The notes under the pieces are model-generated. The model was given only the letters and a program-made list of their open reading frames with translations, searched no databases and had not been told where the DNA came from. Below are positions 56,689-64,000 of a DNA stretch of 64,000 nucleotides, in pieces (the stretch's first letter is position 1; each line of letters opens with the position of its first letter). Both the position numbers and the translations under genes were made by a program. The stretch spans positions 372,001 to 436,000 of the forward strand of contig JAFEVB010000032.1 of the NCBI GenBank assembly GCA_032629725.1, in the 5' to 3' direction. This DNA is from Gremmenia infestans (taxonomy: Eukaryota; Ascomycota; Leotiomycetes; Helotiales; Hamatocanthoscyphaceae).

Positions 56689-58868
56689 GGGGGTAAAATA
56701 AAAGAGATTCGATTCGATTGGGTTTCTTTGTTTACATTTGTATGGTGTGGGTTGCATTTGATGGGGAGTTAACTTGGTATTGGGGTTTGTTGCATAGTTT
56801 GCGGGGTGGGCATGTGAACACTTGTCGTGTAGAGCATACAAATACGAAGAAATGGAAATGCTGAGGTGTTACATTGTGCTAAAGCTAAGACTTTTCGTCC
56901 TTGTGTGAAATGGTGCACAATTTGACGATGCGAGTCAGAGGGGAGATCTTTTTGAGTGCTGCGTGCATCTGTCTGCCTCTGACCTTGCCTTGCTACTTTA
57001 TACCCCCGAAAGCACTTCCCTTCTCTACTCCAGAAATCGAGGTTGCGTGTTGGCAAAGGCTCCATGCGAGAATAACCTATTTCAACTTCAGCAGAGGCCC
57101 GGCACTATCTGTGATGGGGGGTGTCTTCGAGCATTCCTACGTTCGTAGAATCCCATCTTTTCGGGCATCCCATGGTTGTTCGGTGTTTCCTTTGCTGTCA
57201 GTCTCTTTCTCGTTCATTCATTCATTCAGTGTTTCGAAACTACCGCAGTAGTAACATCGCCGCAACAGCTTCACAGCACAAGGCAAAGAAAGACGTGGGG
57301 TGCCAGGTGGAGGGAATGAAGAGAAGACAATCGATTGACCTCAGTCCAAGCAACGCAACATCGATGTGTTTTTTGAATCGCAAAGTAGCATGCTATGTGG
57401 AATGTGAGTGTTGATGGATAGTTAAATATATACCTGACTTCTCAAATTAATTGTTTCACTAGATGGTGAATTCGAAGATAAATTCAAAGCTAGTAAGTAG
57501 TGGAATGTGTGAAGTTTTTCTGTCTCTAGTATAGATACAACTTTCGAGTATAGTTGTCACTATCAGCTGATGAAGAATATCAAGAATGCCAACAAGACAT
57601 AGATGATATGGTGGTACTCGCTTCGATGAGCACGGTTAGGTTTATTGATGGGTAGGTAGGTTACAATGCTTAAATGCATATGCTTAAGTCATTGGCTACT
57701 GTATATGGACATTGTGCGAGATGGTATGATACCATGCCAGCGACCGGGATATATTTTTGACAGCGATGCACGGTGTGAAGGAATATTTCTAGAGGGGAAG
57801 GAAGATTGATTCGGCCTTGTTAGGTGTTGGAGGAAGAGCGGAATATAAAAGTCAAGGGCAAGACCGACTATGCATGCATTTCATTGGTTTCGAGCTAGCC
57901 GGCACGTAGAGACAGAAGATGGGATATGTACTACGAGTACGTTGCTATACAAGTGGTATGGTTTATGTTTGAGGTAGGGGGGGGTGTTATATAAAGGCTG
58001 TTGGCAACGAGGTGACTAACAAGGGACGAGGTCTAAAGGAAATGAATTTAGGATGAAGTAAATCCTTTTCTGCTAATTATAATCATCCATGCATCTCAAT
58101 GTGAATAGATTATGTAGTATTGGATATCTTTTGCTGTATTCACCGTACTCAGTCAACTTTTCAGTCATGGTTTATAGTAAGTACTATCTATATAACATGA
58201 TTGAAATCTACTGTTACTGAATCGCCCTCGGTGCAACACACAAAGATGACGCAGGAAATCTCAGCGAACACCAAAACGCTGAGCATAGTCCTCCTTGCAC
58301 AAGGCTGTATCGATCGTATTTACCCAACAATTCTACTTGGAAAGTAAACAATGTAAGCCTTGAGGGCCAGCGCATCAGTACTGAATGAATGAACGAACGA
58401 ATGGCTGTTTCACTTGACAGCAATTAGTTACTAATAAGTAAGTCACTTGCCCGAACGACTGAAATACGATAGAAAAGGGCGTCGTTGTCAAGAAAAAGCA
58501 AAGTGTCGAGGGCAAGCGAGCGGTGTCTTCTTCTATGGTGAGTGGAAAACCAGCTTTGTCCAAACCCACTACTTCTAGTTACGAAACAATGCAAAGATCA
58601 AAGCATGACTTGACAACCCGTTGTTATATAGTGAGCTAGCCCATTACTCAAATTTTCGCGATCCTTAGATATTTGATACGTAGAGCTGGGGGCTCTTTAC
58701 CAAGCGTCCTACATCTCAAGATGCGTGTTTAGGCCCAAAGGGTAGTTTTCTACATTCATCGAGGTACCCCCTTCGAATTGGAAATGTAAGATGTAAGTTA
58801 TGTCAATTTTCTATGCAGCAACCCATTCTCCATATGTACAATACAAAGCAAAGTCTCCTCCACGTCCT
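56689..58868. other. Gene-poor 2.2 kb stretch
   Basis: No frame on either strand resembles a gene or can be assembled into one. Short ATTC/GAAT microsatellite fragments occur at about 57216-57229 and 58382-58400. Both flanking genes end in it (SepH plus strand, complex I subunit minus strand), so it contains two 3' UTRs; a non-coding RNA gene cannot be excluded. Confidence 0.45.
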
Positions 58869-59576
58869 CTATTGAAACGTCCGGCACGGATACCTAATCA
58901 AGCATGTTAGCAACCCACCCCTTAAGCCCCGGGAAAAACTCACTGTTGAGGATAAGCATTCTCCTCTGTCAAGTTATACTTATCAGCCCCCTCCCTCAAA
59001 TGCGCACCACTCGGCAACGGCGGCAGTCCCCCCTTCCCCAACGCCTCCAGCACGCCCTGCTTCCCCACGGCCTCAAAATGCGCCGCTAACCCCTTCTCCC
59101 CCTCGCCCTTAGCCTGCACCAGCGCCTTGCCGCCCTCCTCCCCAACCAGTTCCTTCTTGGGCGCCGCCTCGCTGCCCACACTCAAGAGCGCCACCGCATC
59201 GGCCTGGTTCACAAACGAGAGCTGCGGGTACGAGCGCCGGGAATCGCGCTTCCAGTACGGGTTCTCGGCGATGTCGCCCGCGGGGATGGTGACGGGGTCG
59301 ATGAAGGAGAGGGGTGCGTTGGAGCCGGGCGGTGGGTTGCGGTATTGCGGGTTTAGGGGCACGCCGTTGGAGCGCGTGGGGTCGATGGCTAGGAGGCGGC
59401 GGATTCGTTCCCAGATGCCCGTGGATTGGATTGTGTATTTCTGTGGTGGTGTTAGTGGGAGGGCGAGATGGGATGGGGGAGGGATGGGGAACGGGAAGGG
59501 AAGGGCGATGTACTTTGTGGACGGGGACGACGCGTTCTACGGCGTGGAGGGCCTTTGCTGCGTTTTGGGAGGCCAT
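58869..59576 (-). CDS. NADH-ubiquinone oxidoreductase 21.3 kDa subunit
   Basis: Minus-strand exons 59576-59514, 59440-58944 and 58893-58869 join in phase to 194 residues, matching a mass near 21.3 kDa. Family marks are KYTIQSTGIWERIRRLLAID and PTRSNGVPLNPQYRNPPPG, then ENPYWKRDSRRSYPQLS. It is an accessory subunit of fungal mitochondrial complex I without catalytic centres. If the last intron (GTGAGT, CTAAC branch site, GATTAG acceptor) is not removed, the protein ends two residues after the splice point at a TGA (58940-58942). Splicing adds YPCRTFQ, which I think is the conserved end. Confidence 0.87.
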
Positions 59577-60090
59577 GGTTGCTGCTTTGAGTGCGCAATT
59601 GACTCGTTGTTGGTGGGGAGCTTGAAGGGAAGTGGTGTTGTTTGGGATGGATTGTCGTTGAGGCTGGATGAGCTTTGTAGCGAGCCGAGGTTAGCCCGGG
59701 AGGTATCAAAAAAGTAGGAACACTTTCAATAACTATAGAACGCTCTTGGAATTACTTTTTGGGGATCTTGTTCACATCTCTTGGTGGCACCAGATGATGA
59801 TAACTATAAATGAGATGTTAAAAGTCACTGAAAGCATCAATTATAGATCTTGTTGTTCAAAGTGCATTGTGTTTATCCATGTCCAACCCCCCCTCTGCAT
59901 TTCTTATCCCAAGCAATGTCATTCGATATTTGTTTTAGCTTTTAGAATAAGATGAAAGCTCGCATTCCCAAACCCAGGTATCGATCATAATAGCAAACGC
60001 TGTTCAGTCATTCCATGTCCCACTTTTGTCCCACCGCGAACAAGAAAGAATGACCCGGAAAAGATTCCCCTCCCACAAAGTAAAGATATC
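59577..60090. other. Intergenic region between two minus-strand genes
   Basis: No gene seen. It should hold the promoter of the complex I subunit gene and the 3' UTR of the peroxiredoxin gene. The open frame around 59746-59955 has no recognisable content. Confidence 0.45.
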
Positions 60091-60959
60091 CTAAACCGCT
60101 ACAGGCTTGACTTCATTGCTATCCAACTTCTCAGCAGTGTCAGCAACTTGAGCCGCAACATCTGCCTGATCAACATCGTCCTCCGTAGCGCTTGTACCAT
60201 TGATGCCATTGGCGGTGGGAACTTCCGTCTTTGGCTCCTCAACAGCTGGCGCAGAGGGCTCAGACACAGCAGCAGAAGCTGTAGATTCTCCATCGCCGAC
60301 AAGCTTCTTGACGACCGCAACCGTAGCGGCTGGTCCGCCTGGCTCAGACGCTAAAACCTTTCCAGACTTGTCGACTACGAAGACACCTCGTTTAGCGCCA
60401 CCAGCCTTGTTCAAGCCAATTACAGAGATCAAAGTGGCGGAGGGATCGCACAGAAGTGGATATTGGAGCTTTTGCTTCTCTTTGAAGTTGGTGTTGGCCT
60501 TGGGTGAGTCCTTGGACAAACCATAGATGGAGAAGCCGGTTGCAGTGAGAGGTGTGTATGAGTCGCGGAAGAGACATACTTGGGTTGTGCCTATTTCCAT
60601 CAGTAATTAATCAAAAACGACTCATGTGTTCCGGTGGATTACTCACATCCTCCGGTTGAAGCTTTCGGGTAGGTGAATAGCACAACACCACCCTTGCTCT
60701 CATCGACGAGCTGTTTCAAAGTGACCTTGGTACCTTCATTTGTCTCAATCTCCCCTCCAAATCCTTCAAGAGTGATTACATCGCCAACTGCAGCTTTGGT
60801 AGAAGCGGCGCTACCATTGGTCTTGGCGGGTTTGGTTTTGGGGGCGACAGCTTCCTTGACCTTTGCGACAGCTTTTGCTACAGGACCCTTCTTTTTTGCT
60901 GGGGGAGCTGCAGCTGGCTCAGTTGCCGGGGCCTTGCGCTTTCTTAATTCAGGAGGCAT
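60091..60959 (-). CDS. DOT5-like nuclear peroxiredoxin (BCP/PrxQ type)
   Basis: Minus-strand exons 60959-60647 and 60590-60091 join in phase to 270 residues. The first 50 residues are rich in Lys, Ala and Pro (RKRKAP, PAKKKG), as in a nuclear localisation signal. The thioredoxin-fold domain has TYPKASTGGC, with the peroxidatic cysteine at codon 105 in the TxxC motif and a likely resolving cysteine five residues later (CTTQVC), typical of BCP/PrxQ proteins that reduce peroxides. Yeast Dot5 is the nuclear member. The C-terminal 95 residues are an Ala/Glu/Val/Asp-rich extension not needed for catalysis. The intron splits the catalytic cysteine codon (T|GC). Confidence 0.9.
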
Positions 60960-62318
60960 GATGAAGGGATTATGAAGTTTGATATGTCGTTGTGTCGCGA
61001 ACGTTGAATTATGTGTTCTGATTGGCGGATAATGTCTTAGGTGGATGGAGGTGGTGGTTTTGCGAATAGCGTCGATGACGGCAAAATATTATTAGGCAGA
61101 GAGAAGCACGATGTTCATGAGATGCGATAGCTGATATGAAGGTGGCGGGTAATGGTTTATAGAGTGAATGATCAAGGGAAGGTTGAGGGAGAAAGATGGG
61201 AGGACGTTGAATTATAAAGCTGAGCAATCTGGTTTGGTCATACATCCATCCAAAGCCGAGAGCTACCTAGCTATGCACATCAGGGACAAGGCCATGGGAA
61301 GCGCGGTGGAGGTCGGCGTCGGCGCACCACACTGCACACGCTCTCTCCCGTCTTGTACAGTATCGTTTTAAAATTGCAGCACAGGGTATCAACTCAACCG
61401 CACGTTTGTGCTCCCCAATACCGTACGTACCAGGGCCAGGCCAAAGCAAGCGAGGCATTGTATTGTCAAGGCAAGGGTGGAGGGGGGAGGGTAGAAAAAT
61501 CTAGTCTAAAAGTTGAAGCAATTTATACTGCTCGCTATTGGATAGCAAGAAGCGGAAATGATATTCTTTTTATCGGAACCTCTGCATATGATAACTCATA
61601 TAAAGCTTCAAGTTGCTACCTACCTACCTAGGTAGGTATTATTCGTGAATCCAATCTTTAGATTTCATCACGTGAAGAACATAAGACATAAGATGCATGA
61701 AAACGACAGGCAACGAGATGTGAAACGTGATTATCATCTACCTTACCCTTCATCCAATTCTCTCCACGGGTTGAAGCATGAGACGCGCTGTCGTGTGGAA
61801 TGCGGAGAAGGGTCGTCCTGGTGTCGAAATTGTCCTCTTGAGACGGCTTCCTACATAAGATGGGGACCAAGCAGCTTTACACCACACCTCTCCTTATAAT
61901 CCACCATCACTGCTTCATAACTACCATCGAATTAATATCTGACTAAAATGATCATGGGCAAGAAATATATACCTCTTTAGTTTCAATCTTTGGCGTCCGG
62001 GTAGCCTTTTCCCATTGCAAGTCTTGCTCGGACTGGAAATCTGGTGGCACCTCTATACTCTCGATGACAGATGCATCTTCTGATCTGACCTCGATATCAA
62101 AGAGACCTTCATCCCGGCTCTCCAAGCACTCCTTTTGAAGCTTTTTCTGTTGTCATGCAATACAATGCAATGTCAAGCAGAGGAGTTTCTTATCGAGCGA
62201 TAAGAATTTTGATGTCACTTTGAACCGAAGCCGAAGCTTCCCCGTATTCCATTCCCTTCCCTCTCACCCTCCACTTCAATCAACCTCTTACAATCTCCGG
62301 GTAATTTAACAGCGCAAT
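60960..62318. other. Divergent intergenic region
   Basis: This 1.36 kb separates the peroxiredoxin start from the start of the YFH7-like gene. It includes an 18-bp perfect palindrome at 61621-61638. Small frames on both strands (61353-61631, 61645-61899) lack motifs. Confidence 0.45.
61621..61638. repeat. 18-bp perfect palindrome of TACC units
   Basis: TACCTACCTAGGTAGGTA equals its own reverse complement. Related TACCTACCTA fragments occur near 34818-34827 and 43316-43325, so it may be a dispersed short element or a binding site for a dimeric factor. Confidence 0.8.
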
Positions 62319-63718
62319 ATGGAAGAACAAGTAAACAGACTAGTCGAGAAGACCTGGGGTAATTCATTATATCCCCGTTTATGGCGAGTTCAAGATCAAA
62401 AAACTGACTACCCAGTCCAGCGAAATTCCAAAAGGTGCCCCAATCTGAACGTCTCTTAATAGCTATCTCTGGTATTCCTGGCTCTGGTACTTTGCCCTTC
62501 TGATTTCCCTTATTATTTATAGTTTGGATGCTGATATTAAGCCAAGGCAAAACAAGCCTCGCAACAACAGTTACCTCACGTCTCAATGCCCTCCATGGCA
62601 AGGAAACCCCCATAGCAGCCTATATCCCCATGGATGGCTACCACTACTCCCGCGCCCACCTCTCCTCTATGCCCGATCCAGAAAATGCCCATGCGCGTCG
62701 TGGAGCTGCCTTCACCTTGTAGGTCCATCCACTCGAGCATCAACGCCCTTCATCTAGCTTCTTGTCTGCACGCGCACGGCCATTGTTTCTTCATCTGAAA
62801 GCGTCTTGACGTACAATTTTGCCATCCCAGACTGATTCTAATTTGGCACTATCGACCAGTTCTTTCTTCTCACTCTTGAAGCAAGTTTTGAAAAGCTAAT
62901 TTCAATTGTCTGCAGTGATGGGCCCGCTTTTCTTGCTCTTGCCAAAAACATCCGTCAGCCGCTTTCTCCATCCACGAAAACGTTATACGCGCCATCTTTT
63001 GACCATGCAAAGAAAGATCCTGTTGAGAATGAGATTGAAATTGTACCGTCGAGTAGAATTGTTGTGTTTGAGGGAAACTATCTGAGCCTGGGAAAAGAAG
63101 AGTGGAAGGAGGCCGCGGAGGTAATGGATGAGTTGGTGTGTATGATTTCATGATTTCGCTGTTCCCCTTGTGTCCTGGAGCTCTCCTTCACCACCGGCCT
63201 GAAAAGCGAGACTGCAAAAGCTGCCTGTTATTGACCTTCGATAACTACCCGGACGCTTCAGTGACCCTGTTCTTTGCAGGGAGGCTTCCTTCTTGAGCGC
63301 CCTGCCGGCGATGGGATCTTTTGCTACTTCCAAAATGGAATACTGACTCCTGGATACAGTGGTTTGTGGAAGTGGACTTTGATACTGCGGGCAAGAGACT
63401 GGTGCCAAGGCATCTCAAGGCTGGCATTGCCCCGAATGAGGAGGAGGCTTGGAAGAGTAAGTCAATTTCTTGGAGGTCGATCTTCCTTCAGTTGTCTCAG
63501 GACTAGATTCCCCTCCAGTTGTGTGTTGGGATCTAGAGTATATCACTCTCGAACTAAGCTCTCAAAACCCGCACTTGACTCGTAGGCAATGCTGATGTCA
63601 AAGTTTAGGAGTGCGAGAGAACGATTTAGTCAATGGACTGGAGATCGTGGAGTCAAGGTTGAAAGTCGATGAGCTGATTATCAGTACGGAGGACGGGAGA
63701 TGGGCCCCGAAGGATTGA
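62319..63718 (+). CDS. YFH7: YFH7-like P-loop kinase (uridine kinase-like)
   Basis: Six exons (62319-62358, 62421-62486, 62547-62718, 62916-63135, 63360-63456, 63609-63718) join in phase to 234 residues. The Walker A loop GIPGSGKT is at residues 31-38, and the second intron interrupts its last glycine codon. Other family marks are IPMDGYHYSRAHL with the catalytic Asp, HARRGAAFTFDGPAFLAL, APSFDHAKKDPVENEI, VVFEGNYLSL and DELWFVEVDFDTA followed by RHLKAGIA. These fit yeast Yfh7, a kinase related to phosphoribulokinase, uridine kinase and bacterial FrcK; its substrate is not known to me. Acceptors of introns 1 and 5 were picked by phase and family fit. Confidence 0.88.
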
Positions 63719-64000
63719 ATCTTCAACCTTGAAACGGAAAGGAATGCATATGGCATAAACGACAAGAAATAATTGCGGGGGACTTGGTTCTTCACGTTCG
63801 TGGCCTCTCGTTTATTGAGTGGTTTGTGCTTGTCAAATACCCTTTCCGGCTCTGAAAGTTCAGAATCTTCTAATAAATCTAGATAGTCTATTTGAGTAGT
63901 TCTCCCGTTATTAAATTTTTTTCTTTTTTAATGCGTGTGCTTTTACCGCGTAAGCGCCTGACATTTTACGAGTATGGGAAAGGGAAGTGCTCTCGGGCCG
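63719..64000. other. 3' flank of the YFH7-like gene, no further gene
   Basis: The end of the window shows A/T-rich sequence and no coding frame. It likely holds the 3' UTR of the kinase gene. Confidence 0.5.

Noticed and set aside
59109..59717. Long frames on both strands over the complex I subunit gene
   Set aside because: GC-rich coding sequence keeps alternative frames open; only the minus frame matches a family.
1..64000. Secondary-metabolite cluster, CRISPR array, rRNA or tRNA
   Set aside because: No synthase or tailoring enzyme set, no repeat-spacer pattern, and no tRNA-like cloverleaf I could recognise by eye; a tRNA scan would settle the last point.

Overview
The window is nuclear DNA of a filamentous ascomycete (Pezizomycotina). 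This rests on short spliceosomal introns (mostly 45-160 bp, GTAAGT/GTATGT/GTGAGT donors, CTAAC/CTGAC-like branch sites), compact divergent gene pairs, and fungal orthologues such as a SepH-type septation kinase, the complex I 21.3 kDa subunit and Kgd4. A gene for a secreted NEP1-like necrosis protein points to a plant-associated species, possibly a leotiomycete; that last step is inference. I assembled exon models by hand from splice signals, reading phase and family knowledge. No similarity search was run.

Layout: 1-1.8 kb, no gene seen. 1.8-8.4 kb: YVH1 phosphatase, VFA1-type Vps4-associated protein (minus), ARG4 argininosuccinate lyase. 8.9-15.3 kb: an island of unrecognised genes on the plus strand, including a helical-repeat/coiled-coil coding region whose frame appears broken at several places. 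15.7-19.9 kb: mevalonate diphosphate decarboxylase (minus), cytochrome c/c1 heme lyase (plus), RUS/DUF647 protein (minus). 21-30 kb: a DUF3712-type single-pass membrane protein, ILV6 (minus), a KH-domain RNA-binding protein, a small SET-domain protein (minus), a TRAPPC13-like protein. 30.4-40 kb: a DENN-domain protein (minus), a 2 kb gap, MTR4 helicase (minus), a COX8-like subunit. 40.2-43 kb: two unrecognised genes. 43.9-49.3 kb: KGD4, a 2.6 kb gap, the NEP1-like protein gene, FOL3 dihydrofolate synthase (minus). 49.7-56.7 kb: a disordered conserved-looking protein and the large SepH kinase gene. 56.7-58.9 kb: gap. 58.9-63.7 kb: complex I 21.3 kDa subunit (minus), DOT5-like peroxiredoxin (minus), YFH7-like P-loop kinase.

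There is no biosynthetic gene cluster, CRISPR array, rRNA or clear transposon. Most recognised genes are unrelated housekeeping genes: amino-acid synthesis (ARG4, ILV6), isoprenoid and folate synthesis, mitochondrial respiration (heme lyase, COX8, complex I subunit, KGD4), RNA handling (MTR4, KH protein), trafficking (VFA1, DENN, TRAPPC13) and septation (SepH). Many sit as head-to-head pairs 230-450 bp apart that may share promoters. The most unusual material is the orphan island at 8.9-15.3 kb, the orphan pair at 40.2-42.9 kb, and several micro-exons or introns that cut through catalytic codons.
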